Part shown: positions 11,605 to 22,550 of the stretch, piece by piece | Layout of the letters: every line of letters starts with the position of its first letter | Numbering within the stretch: position 1 is the first letter of the stretch | DNA from: Trichopria drosophilae | Lineage: Eukaryota > Arthropoda > Insecta > Hymenoptera > Diapriidae | Length of the DNA stretch: 64,000 bases | NCBI GenBank assembly: GCA_030407085.1 | Contig: CM059586.1 | Location: forward strand, 33,653,501 to 33,717,500 | Direction of reading: 5' to 3' | Notes under the pieces: generated by a model | Databases searched by the model: none | What the model was told of the DNA's origin: nothing | The model's input: only the letters and a program-made list of their open reading frames with translations | Program-made: the position numbers and the translations under genes

Positions 11605-11900
11605 CAGTCGAACCTCTCAAATTTAGACCCTGGTGATTTTACTTCCACAACTTGACCTCTCAAATTTATACTCTTCTCCATCGCTTTCAACATCCACTAC
11701 ACCACTCTGTCCACTACTTTTGTAGCTCTTTGCTTGTTTATCACTTTCTACTCAGCCTGCTCAGCCACCATGTTGTATCTATGGAAGGGTGTAATGGAAA
11801 AAGGAACACGGAATGGACTGTCTAAATTTGAGAGGTTGATTCAGTCTAAATTTGCGATAAGTCTAACGCTACGGTAGTCTAAATTTGATATGTTCGACTA
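11605..11900. mobile_element. pogo/Tc1-like MITE (TA-flanked)
   Basis: The 296 bp element is flanked by TA (11603-11604 and 11901-11902). The left end is CAGTCGAACCTCTCAAATTT; the right end, read inward, is TAGTCGAACATATCAAATTT. CAGT(C/A)GAACCTC starts with TA duplication are typical of pogo/Tigger-type members of the Tc1/mariner superfamily. Subterminal copies of CTCTCAAATTTA/TAAATTTGAGAG recur inside (11615, 11656 and 11824). No transposase frame. Confidence 0.75.
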
Positions 11901-11902
11901 TA

Positions 11903-12280
11903 ATGGTTAGAATTGTTCCTATGAGTCGAACCGATAATTTCGACAGTCTAATTTTTGCTATTTTATACCCATGCCCTCAAACCAGGTCATAGTGAAATGA
12001 TATTTTTGTAGGTATCTTCATACAAATTTTAATAATCATATTTTGCATTAATTAATTTCACAACAAAACATTCACTTTGATTTTCAGGAGTCTAGATTTA
12101 CTGGGGATATCAGTGAACTAATTCTAACATTAATATCAACAACAAAATCTTTTTTAAAATAAAATATAACCAAGTTATTTCAGGAATATTACTGTTAAGT
12201 TCGTTTTAACCCATAATCAAGTCCTAAATGCCATCAATTTTCAATGAATTTTCGAACAGTTTCTTTTCGTACTACTACTC
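11903..12280. other. AT-rich intron
   Basis: Nothing recognised. Confidence 0.4.
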
Positions 12281-13170
12281 GAGTTCTCGTCGATTCTTGG
12301 CGTTACTCAAAAAGGGGGTCCAAAATGAAAATTAAAAAAAAAGTGTTAGTCCTCGCTTACTAAAGAAATCTATGAGCTTCTTAAAAAAAGATGATAAGAA
12401 TGAATAGTTCTCAGGGTTACACCGGGGTTTTTCCAAAATTTTTTGTCGATATTTTAAACAATTTTTTTATTTAGTTTTTGTTGAAAATTGAAATGAAAAA
12501 AAAAATTTGAGATAAAGTCTGTAAAAATTGAAGTATATTTTCCGCTGAATTCGAAGCATTTTTGGTTCTACGCAATTTTGTTCCGAAAAGTATTAGTTTT
12601 CGAAGAAAAACATCCTAAAGTATATAACATCTCAATTTTTGTATCTGAAAAACTATCAACTGTTGATAAAAATGAAAACAAAAACGCTTTTAGTGGAAAT
12701 TGGATGGAATTCATCATAGCAGAATTTTCTCAGAATTAGCAAAATGTTGTCAAAATTTTTCGTATATTTTTTTAAATTTTTTTAATGAAAATACAAAATT
12801 TTTCACGAAAGATGGCCGCCATTTTTCAATAATTGTAAATTTGATTATTAGATATCGATAAAATATCAATAACACAATCGTATGCCCAAGGAATGCTAGC
12901 AAAATATATGTTGCTGTAGAAAGTACAACATTCCAACAAAGTTTTGACCCTATTTTTTTTAATTTTTATTCCTAATTTTAAATTTTCCATATCTCTGAAA
13001 TAATACTTTGTGTATCATGGGCGAAATAATAGCTATTGCCATGAGTCCCAAGTTGCTATAATGGCTCTCGTTTCTCCCATGATAACCATGATATTTTTGG
13101 ACCTACTTTCTTAGTATTATTCAAAATCTCTAATTTTGGCTATGCAAACATTTTTCTATTTCAGATTACG
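12281..13170. repeat. Candidate unidentified repeat block
   Basis: An 890 bp block of long A/T homopolymer runs separated by G/C-containing phrases (AGATGGCCGCCATTTTTC near 12810, TTACACCGGGGTTTTTCC near 12418, and the similar phrases CCATGAGTCCC and CCATGATAACC near 13040-13090). It ends in a polypyrimidine tract and CAG at 13164. The ATGGCCGCCAT palindrome resembles the core of the dispersed motif in the 7591 MITE. No termini found; identity uncertain. Confidence 0.3.
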
Positions 13171-13198
13171 TAACTGACAGGTTGTCACTTGGTTTCGA

Positions 13199-13266
13199 AT
13201 GCCTAATCGAATACCTGCATACTGAATACGTTGATTGCCATTTGACATCTGTGCTCGATTAGGCAT
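13199..13266. repeat. Perfect 12 bp inverted repeat (hairpin)
   Basis: ATGCCTAATCGA (13199-13210) and TCGATTAGGCAT (13255-13266) are perfectly complementary across a 44 nt loop, in GC-richer sequence between two AT-rich blocks. Possible remnant of a small foldback, or a structured RNA if transcribed in the intron. Confidence 0.6.
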
Positions 13267-13270
13267 GCAC

Positions 13271-14880
13271 GGAATATCGTGATTTTCAAGGGGGTATGAC
13301 AAAAAAAACTTTTTTCACCTTATTAACCGTAAAGAGCAAGATATTTAAAAAAATAAACAATTTGGAGATGGTAACATTTCACCCATGCACGATTATAAAT
13401 GGAATAGGTCATTTACATTCGTGGATTAGATTAGAATACATTCTGAACTATTTTAGGTTAGTTACTGCAACTAATGAAATGCTGTTGAGCAGTTTATAAG
13501 TATCTGAATTTAGAAATAAATTATGTTCCTTTTAAGTCAATAGAAATGCGTTTAACAACAAATGCTTTGAGAAACGAGGTTAATGACGAGTGGAGCTATA
13601 ATTTCTGCCAATTATCACATTTGTCAACAGAAATTGATTTAGATTTGAGCTGTTTTCTTGTTTTAAATTTTATTTTTCATATGTGATTCCTTTTTTAATA
13701 AGTCTCCAATAAAAAACGAAAAATTCTTATAGAAGATTATACTTACGTAACCAAAAAGCTGGATAAAAAAATCCGTACTATTATTTTTTTCATTCATTAG
13801 AATCATTCGAAAAACGCTTATGTTAATAAAAAATTGTATCATATATTTGAAACTTTATTGAGAATTCGAATCAAATTTGTCCTAAAAACAAATGTGTTTG
13901 TAACTGAACAATGGAATATTACGCATATTTTATCGGCAAGCAACCAAAAATTAAAACGAAACTTTAGATTGTGAATATATGTTAAGGGTGTGATTTAATT
14001 AAGAATAAACGACTTATCATCTAATGCTTAAATTGTATATAAATTTAATATAAAATAAAATCGTTGTGAAATACCAATTCGTACTATGCTAATATCGTTT
14101 TTTATTAAAAAGAGGAGGTTTTATATTTCAAGGGCCATTGCTCATGCTATGTAGCATTTGAAAAAAGTGAAAACGCTAACTAAATAAAGATAGCTTCAAC
14201 TATCGTTCGATATAAAAATACCTCTTTAATTCGAAAAATAGTAAAGTTGGCTTTCCGTTATTTAAATTTCTTTCTTTTAAAGACGTAGTTTATTTAAATC
14301 GTGGTCTTTCCTTTATCTTTACTTCAGTCTATTCCTTATTATTCGGTTGTCGAAATTGCAGAATAAAACAACTTCATTAAATAATTAAATCTAATGAACG
14401 TCCAACTAAATTTGGCCATAGAGTTAGCTACTTTTTAATCCAGACTTACCATCGAATTATCATGTACAGGTCATTCAGTTCATATAATATACATGTCATG
14501 TACACATAACGCTGTAATTAACTACGCTATCTTTCACTAGATCGTAAATCTATCTATTTAATTATGATCAACCTGTCACTTCATTTATACGATGTTACAT
14601 AGCTACCTGTGAATTTCGACGGTTTGTTTAATAGGTGTACGAGAATACATGAAAACTCTGCTTGTCAGCTTAAAACGTGGGTGGAGTATACCTCAACTCA
14701 TAATTGCAGAAAATTTTACAAACAATATAATCACGCGTCATAAGGTGACCTACTTTTCTGTTCATTATTTTACCATCTATTTTCTTATATGATAGCAATA
14801 CTAACGATATTAAGACAAAGATCGATTAACTTATTGGTTGATGTTTGTAAGAATATAATATAGCGGTAAATAGGGAAAAA
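13271..14880. other. AT-rich intron just downstream of the dac exon
   Basis: Long A/T-rich sequence. No frame, repeat or island stands out. The composition changes abruptly at the exon. Confidence 0.45.
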
Positions 14881-14890
14881 TGAGACTTAC
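14881..14890 (-). other. 5' splice site of the dac exon
   Basis: Read on the minus strand, the exon ends in ...CATCTCG and is followed directly by GTAAGTCTCA. This matches the GTAAGT donor consensus and sets the exon's 3' edge at 14891. Confidence 0.85.
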
Positions 14891-15027
14891 CGAGATGTCC
14901 GTTCTCGTAATAATCGCCATTGTCGAGCCGATGCTTCTTCATTTGCTGGGCATGGTGGCCGCTCAAATGACTCGCGGCAAGACTCAAGCCGACGGTAGCC
15001 CTCTTCGGTGGTCTTCCTGGCCTGGAG
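14891..15027 (-). CDS. dac: dachshund internal coding exon (partial gene)
   Basis: Dachshund is a nuclear Ski/Sno/Dac-family transcriptional cofactor of the retinal-determination network, also used in leg and brain patterning. The exon encodes 45 complete codons. It begins with SSRPGRPPKR (the first S is completed across the splice), the basic segment that follows the Dachshund domain in animal DACH proteins. GLSLAASH and KKHRLDNGDYYENGH follow. The acceptor is CTACCACTGTGCAG/CTCC and the donor is CTCG/GTAAGT. The upstream intron is phase 2 and the downstream intron phase 1, so the 137 nt exon cannot be skipped without a frameshift. The frame stays open upstream past the acceptor (SNSLPLC), but those residues do not fit the family, so I place the boundary at CAG. 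The Ski/Sno/Dac domain and the C-terminal coiled coil are not in the window. The family match is from memory of conserved motifs; no alignment was run. Confidence 0.85.
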
Positions 15028-15050
15028 CTGCACAGTGGTAGAGAGTTACT
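15028..15050 (-). other. 3' splice site of the dac exon
   Basis: On the minus strand the sequence GTTACTCTCTACCACTGTGCAG precedes the exon (about 20 bases with a modest pyrimidine run, ending in CAG). The cut after CAG leaves one base that completes a Ser codon (AGC or TCC), as needed for ...SSRPGRPPKR. Another AG lies about 25 bases upstream (TCTCTAG), but using it would add residues that do not fit the family. Confidence 0.7.
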
Positions 15051-16080
15051 GCGGCTAGAGACACCCGTCAACGAGGTAATGTTTTACCCCGAGAAATGCG
15101 ATTTCCTCGCTCATGAATCCCTAGCTCTTTTTCAAGCCTCGCCTTCTTTCTTTCCCTAATTGACTTTCATTATCGTCGAAAAAAACTTCCTCCCTCATCT
15201 AAATTGATGCGCGTTTATAAGACGAGCATTGACAAAGAGCGAAGATCATTTCAGCAAGAACAATATTTGCATTTTAAACCAGTAGAACCATTAATGGTTG
15301 GAAGATGGAAAATAGTTCAGACTGTTAGGATGAATCCAGTCCAAACTATGTTCATTCTTCTATATGCATGCATAATTCTTACATACTAGAAAACATATCG
15401 AATCAGATTGAATTCGTCAATGGTGAGAAGAGTTGGCGAAAAAGATGGAAAAATGAAGATCTAGAACGGGTTAACACCTGCAAAAGTCTCAGCATGACGG
15501 TGTGATGGTGCATCGGCAGGTTTGACGATTAATAATTAAAATAAAAGGAAACCGAAAGGAATTAACGCCTGGGCGTCGCCCTTGAAATTCAGAAATTCAT
15601 GCCGCGCAGGGCGTGCGGCAAGTCCCAAAAGGAACCGCCGAAAGCCGCCGCGGTGAGAGATGCGGTTGGCAGTCGATTGTTCATTTTTCACGGCGTTAGG
15701 CGCCGGAGAGGCGCGAGCCGCTTATGGTTCTCTTTGGTTCCCTTCTACCGTTACCTTGTCTTTGCTTTGCTTTTGCCACAACAGCACCGGCGCGTCGCGT
15801 TTTATCCCGCTCGCGCTCCTTTCGCCACGCTATATGCCTCCGTGGTCCAGCAATTCGAGAAGCATCTTCTCCCACTTTGCCCTCGAACAATGCCATTTCA
15901 ACTGGCTTTTGCAACAAACTTGCATACATATTAGGTCTTTTATAGCTCGCCGCGCTGGACCGCGCGCGCCTCCACTACTGCCCTAACAGGCCCTGGAGGA
16001 AACGCATATTGTTCTACAGGGCCCATTAACGCTGACGGCAGCAGTCTACGTTACAATGTTCGAGCTGTCTATTTCGTCCT
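15051..16080. other. GC-richer flank of the dac exon, with a strong island at 15560-16040
   Basis: 15560-16040 is one of the richest stretches of the window (CCGCGCAGGGCGTGCGGC, CCGCGCGCGCCTCC). Frames are open in several registers on both strands (111, 108, 77 and 73 codons), so none is singled out. It lies 0.5-1 kb upstream of the exon in the direction of dac transcription. Possible regulatory element or alternative promoter; inferred from composition. Confidence 0.35.
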
Positions 16081-16179
16081 GTGTAATTGACCAAAAATTT
16101 TCAATATTTCGAAAATGCATAAACTGTAAGATTTGATTGAAATTGACTCATCAAATTGCCTAAACAACAAAAAGACATC

Positions 16180-16330
16180 AACAGCTCTCTGAGATCTCTT
16201 AAAACCTGTAAAGTGTCTTAAATACTTATAACAAAGAGATCTTTAAGTGATCTTTAAGAAGACTTGCGTTGATTTCAAGAGCTCTATAAGACCTCTCATA
16301 TATGAAGTCTCAGAAAAGAGCTCAGATCGT
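16180..16330. repeat. Degenerate cluster of AGATCT/GAGCTC/TTTAAG words
   Basis: Within 150 bp there are repeated palindromic phrases: GAGATCTCTTAA, GAGATCTTTAAG, TGATCTTTAAG, AAGAGCTCTATAAG and AAGAGCTCAGATC. It is a local quasi-repeat without fixed period, directly before the element at 16375. Confidence 0.45.
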
Positions 16331-16374
16331 TGAGATAGAAAATATGTAATATACATGAAAAAACAATTTCTGAG

Positions 16375-17210
16375 AATTACACAGAAACACAAAAAAGAAT
16401 TTTTTTTTCGGCCTGGGTGTAACTCACACAGATCACCATGGTTTTGTTGTTGGGACGCTGTGGGTCATTTCCGACGTAATTTTGTGCGTAGAATCAGAAT
16501 CCGAAGTCAGAAGTGGCCCATTACGTCAGGATTTTGAGATATTTGAGGTTATTTTCTCGAAAAACGCGTTTTTTTGCTATTTTTGAGGTCATGTACAGAA
16601 AACACAACATTTTTAGGAGTTTATCCTTTTATTCGATCATGTGATACTGCTCTTTTTCTTTAGTATGGGATGCGCAGAATTCCATTACGACTTTTCTTCA
16701 CCACGATACGCCAATTTGAAATTACGATATACATGTAAACAAATTTACGTTGAAATGCTTTTGGAGAACAAGCTCAAGGTCAAATTCAATGTCATGAAAC
16801 CTATATAAATATAAACAACTATATAAAATATGGATACTAATAACTAAGATCACGTTTCAGTATTGCGACTGTTTTTTTTTTATAACGTTAATGGAATATA
16901 TCTTGTAATTTTAAAATGGCTGTAACTTTGTAAGAAAATCTTAGGTGATCGAATAAAACCTCATTTTGAAGGGTAAAGGTAGTACTAAAAGATGCAAAAA
17001 GTACAGAAGGGCAAAAAATCGTTCAGTACGTAACCTCAAACATAGCAAAATAACGCGGTTTTCGAGTACATGACCGCAAATATCTAAAAAACCTGACGGA
17101 TGGAACAATTCTGACTTCAAGTTTGGATTCTACGCATATAATTACGTCGGAAATGACCCACAACTTCCCAAAAACATCCAAGACCCTCTTTTTTGTAGAC
17201 CTGTGTTCTG
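16375..17210. mobile_element. Large inverted-arm element (AATTACACAG family)
   Basis: The left end is AATTACACAGAAACACAAAA. The right end, near 17185-17208 (TTTTTTGTAGACCTGTGT), is its degenerate complement. The arms at about 16431-16612 and 16996-17195 are long inverted copies: GTGGGTCATTTCCGACGTAA and GCGTAGAATC appear in both, as do ACGTCAGG and AGATATTTG. Between them lies about 380 bp of AT-rich loop. The element at 26466-26757 has the same ends, and 61325-61620 is a fragment homologous to the arm and loop. No coding capacity. Confidence 0.65.
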
Positions 17211-17220
17211 TATACTGTAT

Positions 17221-17552
17221 GTATTTTGGGTCGCGGAATCCGAATCCGAGATCGATTTAAACCCATCGCGTAAGGGTTTGGCCATAACCCCAAAAAACAC
17301 TCCAAATCACCTAAAAAATGTTTCTTCAACTTGGAGGTTTCGCTGTTTTTAATAAATGTTTTTCGAGTCGCAGAATCCGAATCCGAAGTCAGTTTAAACC
17401 CTGCTTATCTGTGTTTAGCCATTATTTGAAAAAAACAACTCCAAAATCAACTAAAAAATGTTTCTTCGACTTGCGGGTTTCGCTGTATTTAATATATGTT
17501 TTTAGGATCGTTGAAGTCGAATCCGAGATCAGTTTAACCCCCAACTTGCAGG
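17221..17552 (+). repeat. 137-140 bp tandem repeat, about 2.4 copies
   Basis: Units start at 17221, 17358 and 17498 with GT(A/T)TTTT...TCG. Each carries GAATCCGAATCCGA(G/A), CTAAAAAATGTTTCTTC and GGTTTCGCTGT. The third unit is cut after about 55 bp. The GAATCCGAATCCGA phrase also occurs in the arms of the preceding element, so the array probably grew from an internal part of that family. The 141-codon frame that runs through it is a by-product of the array. Confidence 0.75.
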
Positions 17553-17750
17553 CGGAGACCTCAGGAAAGACCTGCTATGACGTCATCAGGACTGACGGGA
17601 GTGGGAGAAGCGACGCTCCCCTGCTTTTGGTAAATATTAAGAGACGGAAGGGGAAGGCGCAGAACCGGATGGGTAAATATACCGGGACTCTACTGTACAT
17701 TGTGGATTTTGTTTCACGTGCAATTAATCCGAGCTCCGAATAAGAACTAG
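17553..17750. other. GC-richer segment with a CRE palindrome
   Basis: Holds TGACGTCA at 17578-17585 (the consensus CREB/ATF site), then GACGGGAGTGGGAGAAGCG and GTAAATATT, a forkhead-like word at 17629. Single sites prove little, but the block is neither repeat nor AT-rich. Confidence 0.3.
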
Positions 17751-19160
17751 TTGATAAGATAAGTGATTAATAGGTTAACGAAACTGTTTATTTAGTTAGC
17801 ACCACTGGTTTCCAGGTCATGTATGCGATTTAATGTTATAGAGCAGGAATTCAAAAGCCAGGGCATTTATTTATTACTATACCCCAGTCAATGATCCCGT
17901 TCTCAAATTAAAGTAATTTGGGCATCTAAAGAATAGTGATAATAATTAAGCAAATAGTTGAAATTTCCTTATTTTACTGTTTGATATTATCTCCATTCTG
18001 TTTAATAATAAATGTAATAAATTATTTGAAGAAACTATCAAATAGTTGTATGATCTAAACAATTAATTTCGGTCAATTTAGCCGTACCATTCAACTTGTT
18101 TTCTAAGTTCATTAACTAATTAATTACTCTTCCATAATTAATTTGTACACTCGGACTCATAAACTTAATATAAACATAAATAACACCGAATAAATTGTAG
18201 GTAAATAGTTTCACTAAGAAATAAATTGGTTAGTAACCAATTAATTGGCACCAAAAACTGATAGTCGCTTAGTGTAACTATTTCCTTGGTTGCTCCAACC
18301 AATTTCTCATTTGGCTTTCAGAGAAGAAAGCGGCTGGTTGCCACCAGTAATCTTTATTTCCATGAATAAAGTTTCGTAAGGTTATCTTTAAACTACGCAA
18401 AAATGTTGTTTATACGATGTTTGAAAAATAAAATTATTTCCTTTATTTACGAAAAAAATGAAATAATTGAAAATATTAAGTGACTGTAGTAAGATAAGAC
18501 ATAGGTATCGATTTTAATTCGTTGTATTGTCTAAACAGAGACCTCGACAAATTACGTAGCCAAGACTTTTATTTAATTCACAATACCAACTAAAAATCGT
18601 TGAGACAGATTCTACTATTTAGACTGTAGCACATTTAGTACTATATACTCCAGATGATAAATTGATTGGTGCCTCTAACGAACAGTGCATAAATCCAAGA
18701 AACAGCTACTATTTTCTTAGTTCTTAGCACTATTCTCTGCATGGAACCAATCACTTATTGTTAGTGCTTTCAGAACTATCCAGATTCTCAATATGTAAAT
18801 ACTCGTTCTCATATCTAGCACAATGTCCTGAATATTTATGATACTTCTCAAGTCATTAACATCGAACTACTATATTATTCATTAACAACAATGCTTAAGC
18901 GAATGATTCCGTTTGAGCTAATAACCTAATATCTAGACATGAATTTGTTATTAAGAAATAATTAATTGTTTGATATTACCATATAAAACTGATTGATAGT
19001 TCACTTTAACAACCTAAGGTAATTCCTTAGACTATACAAGTATTCGTCAGTTTTCATAAAAAATGTATCATATGTATCATGCAGAGCTCTAGATGATAAA
19101 TTTATTGCAGCAACTAACAAACAATTAGTAAAAACATTACCATTTTGTATTTTGGGTTCA
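17751..19160. repeat. AT-rich block with recurring short phrases
   Basis: Recurring words include TAATTAATTA, TTGGTTAGTAACCAATTAATTGG (an inverted phrase at about 18226-18249) and CCAACCAATTT. A pair of related stretches, CAGATGATAAATTGATTG (18652) and CTAGATGATAAATTTATTG (19090), sit about 440 bp apart, each followed by a similar CTAAC(G/A)AACA. This suggests decayed copies of an unidentified repeat. Confidence 0.35.
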
Positions 19161-20903
19161 AATAACCAAGTGTTTTTTAAAGTGTGATGCTCAAATTAAA
19201 CTACGATTAGGGCAATATAACACAGGGAGAAGTAAAGGGCGAAAGGAATTATAAAGAAATGGTGGAACAAAATTTGGCGCTTCTAAATAGTAGAATTAAC
19301 AATATGAAATTTTATAATTGATATTTGAACTTTGAAGTTATAGTAAATCGAACAATTTTCCATTTACTATGGAAATAGTTAATTTAACTACTTTTTTAAA
19401 ACTGTTTTACTATTATAAAATGGTTCCATTAACCACTTTCTTTGTCTCTGTGGTCTTCATTGCTTAAATAACATTTGTTGTCTCCTTCAACATCGTATTA
19501 CATCGATTATTGTAGAATTAAATAGATGAGAGGTGTAATCTTATATACATTTTAATATGTCGTCGAATAATATTAATTGCAACTCGACTGAATCAAAAAT
19601 AATTTAAAACTAAGGCATGATTATTTCTTCAGTAATCAGTGACCATATCAAACGAAGAAAATGCAAATAATATACTCTACCATCGTTTTCAAATAAATAT
19701 AGTTCAATATTACGCAACTAAAAGTAGGAATGTTGTTTTGGAAGCAGAAGGTTAATAAGCGAAGCATACTAGCAAGTCACGCATTATTGCAATAATATTA
19801 CAATAGATTGAGATAATATTATCACGACATTGAAGTATTCCCGTGAAAATGAAAAATAAATAATTAAATTTGCCTTCGGTTCTAACAATTTTTAGCTCCC
19901 TTACGTCCTCCCAATTTTTCATCGCTAGAAAAATTAAAATTTCGATAGTATTAATTTTATGCATGAGAAAATGAATTACGTAAGACCTTTTAGAAATCAT
20001 ATCAAAAACATTAATTAGATCACGTCCCCAAATGTTCATAACTAACAATATTAATCCTATCTTCCGTTGACATCGCTAAAATTACCTTTTTGAAAATTAT
20101 ATTTTCGCAGAATTTCAAAACTAGGATAAAAAGGTGGGGTTCCCGTTAAAAAAAATATCAAGTTTATCTTGAAAGGGCCTTGAAAATTGAATTCCAGGTG
20201 AAGGTCACTACACCAGTAGATAGTCTCCTCTACTCCCTTCAGCTTTAAGGAACATTTTTTTCTGTATCCAACATTTTAAATCATTCTCCATAAGATAGTA
20301 ATATATCATTTATAAATGTATCAGAATTTATATGAAATTTTTTAAATCCAAAAGAAAAGTTAACAAATCTAAAAAACAAGTAAAAAAGAATTACAGAATT
20401 TTTTATTTATAATTACAAATGTAATTTTAGTTAAAATAAACATAATGCTATTTTGTTATAATATTATAAATCATTCATAGATATTATAAAATCTTGGAAT
20501 GGTTAACCCATTTTATCATTCGCAAGGATCGGATATTTTGCCGCGATTCCAAAATAAGAAGTTGAAGACCTGTCACCTCAGTTACGATTTGTTGATGAAT
20601 GCGTGAATCCTACCGCTTTATGGGCGGGATTCCATCGAACTGAGATGTACGAACATAATTAGAGTCAACAGTTCTCCATTATCTGTTCCAAATCTGATCG
20701 TTATTTAGTCTGGGGATCAAGATTTGCATGTAATAATATCCATCTTATTTCGTGTTCTTAAAACTGCCGGCCTATGACTTATTGTACGTGTTCCTTTCCG
20801 GTTTTGACGATTGTCACTTTTGAAATACCGTATTTTTTTATTTATATCATTATGTATTTATTTGTAATTAATCGATATTATGGAAAGTTTTTCTTATTTC
20901 AAG
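19161..20903. other. AT-rich intron
   Basis: Mostly featureless. A TTAACCCATTTTATCATTCGC stretch at 20503 resembles a piggyBac-like left end, but I found no partner end. Confidence 0.4.
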
Positions 20904-21040
20904 CTGGTCTTGAAGCTGGTCAAATAACTCAAGTATTTTATTATGACAGAACAGTAAAAGAATTTCAAAATGTTACACGAATCCCTGATTGCCTGCGCGA
21001 ACTTCAGGCCAAATCTATACCACATCGATGTATACTGTAA
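20904..21040 (+). CDS. Candidate terminal coding exon, unrecognised
   Basis: A plus-strand frame of 45 codons follows a good acceptor (TTTTTCTTATTTCAAG at 20888-20903) and ends at TAA 21038-21040. Residues such as GQITQVFYYDRTVKEFQNV and IPDCLRELQAKSIPHRC have a balanced, protein-like composition. Codon use is AT-biased as expected for a real insect gene. An AATAAA lies 260 bp downstream (21301). I recognise no family and no preceding exon, so it could be the end of a nested gene, a pseudogene or transposon scrap, or chance. Confidence 0.3.
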
Positions 21041-22550
21041 ATGAGAGTGTTGTGATAAAAACTCGAAAATGATTGACAGCTTTGCCGGACGCTAAATAGG
21101 CAAACCAATCCGTGTGGAATGTAGTTTTGCTTGTAATTCTCTACGAGCACGGTATTCTAAACATTGTGTAATACTAAATTGCTCTGTATAGTGCCACTTC
21201 CATTTTTGGTAGGAATTTTTACTTTAAAATGCACACGTATAATTGAAATAATTGAATTGAAAATATTTGATTAAAATGTTAATCAATTTGTTTAATCGTC
21301 AATAAAATTCTATGTACATAATTAATAATGACATTGTTTAAATTGTTAGTAATAATTATTATCTCGCGATATAAATAAACCGTCTTACTAATATTTAGTA
21401 GAGTATCTTTGTATGGAAAAATTTTAAGAATGCTCAACATTTGGTTCGTAATAATTTTTTAAAATTTGTATTTAATGTACGAAAAAATGTTTAAAAAGTA
21501 TGCGACCTTTATTGAAAAAATTAAAAAATTTGTTTAAACTAATTTTTCTTCTTATTAGCATAATAGTTGTTTAATTTGATTTTATTATATTTCCTGTAAT
21601 ATCAATAAAATGTGTCATAAATACATGAGAACTGTTTTAAACAAATATATTCAGGGTAAACAAGTTTTTTTACAATAAATTAATGATTAATTTGGTATCC
21701 AAGAAAACCTGCAGTTAATAAAAAGATTTTAAAACAAATATTAAAATTAATATAAAATTGAATAAACAAACAAAAAATGTCATATTTTATAATAATTACA
21801 TTGTGATTAAAAAATATATGATTTTAAACACCTTTTTTATTATAATCATAATATTATCATATTATTTTCAACCCCGAACAAAATTTACTAATCAAATTAA
21901 AAGATTTAAATGAATACTTATTTAATAGTTACAAGTAAATATGAAATGTTTGAATTTACATTGTTCCTTTTCTATTAAGACATTATTTACAGACAAAAAA
22001 AGTCAATCGAAAAATATTTTTTAGATTCTTTACATAATTCTGAACAAAAATATATGTTGTAAATTTTGTTGTAAAATGTATATTTAGGAGATAAACAATA
22101 CAATTGTCAGAATTTTTATGTCTGACAATACACATCTTACAAAAAATTCATAAAACTTTTATAATTCAGTATTATTCAATGAATCAAATAAAATTTTGTC
22201 TAGAAAAAAAAAATTTAAACAAAAGAAATTTTTGGCCTTTTTGTTTGTCTCTAAAAATATAAATTTCGAGATAAATTCATAACAGACATTTTTATTCAGA
22301 GTTATTCAATTTCCAAGAACCACTAATAAAATGTTTGTGATTGTCAATAAAATCCATGAATGATTTTTTTCGAGTTTTATAAAGTTCTTTTAAAAACTGC
22401 AAGAATGTATTTCAACTTTGATTTAATTACTTCAAGCATACGAAATTATTAACTTTACCAATAATTTATGACTTACAAGAATTTTATGATATAAATATAT
22501 AATAATCACGTGACCATCAAACTGATAACTGCATTAATTGCAAAGTAAAT
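21041..22550. other. Extremely AT-rich intron
   Basis: Long A/T runs throughout, with no frame or repeat that can be supported. It includes the AATAAA at 21301 noted for the candidate exon. Confidence 0.5.

Larger units (their letters stand above)
1..14890 (-). other. dac: dac downstream intron (inferred, runs off the left edge)
   Basis: No segment here resembles the acidic coiled-coil DachBox-C or the linker that should follow the exon at 14891-15027. The next dac exon is therefore probably beyond the left edge. The span begins at a strong donor and contains islands and MITEs described below. Confidence 0.55.

Noticed and set aside
11415..11693. 92-codon minus frame
   Set aside because: Part of it is the inverted end of the TA-flanked MITE at 11605; the rest is AT-rich sequence.
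17318..17743. 141-codon plus frame
   Set aside because: It runs through the 137-140 bp tandem repeat and then unrelated sequence; there is no protein signal.
20503..20530. TTAACCC start resembling a piggyBac-like end
   Set aside because: No matching right end with TTAA within a plausible distance.
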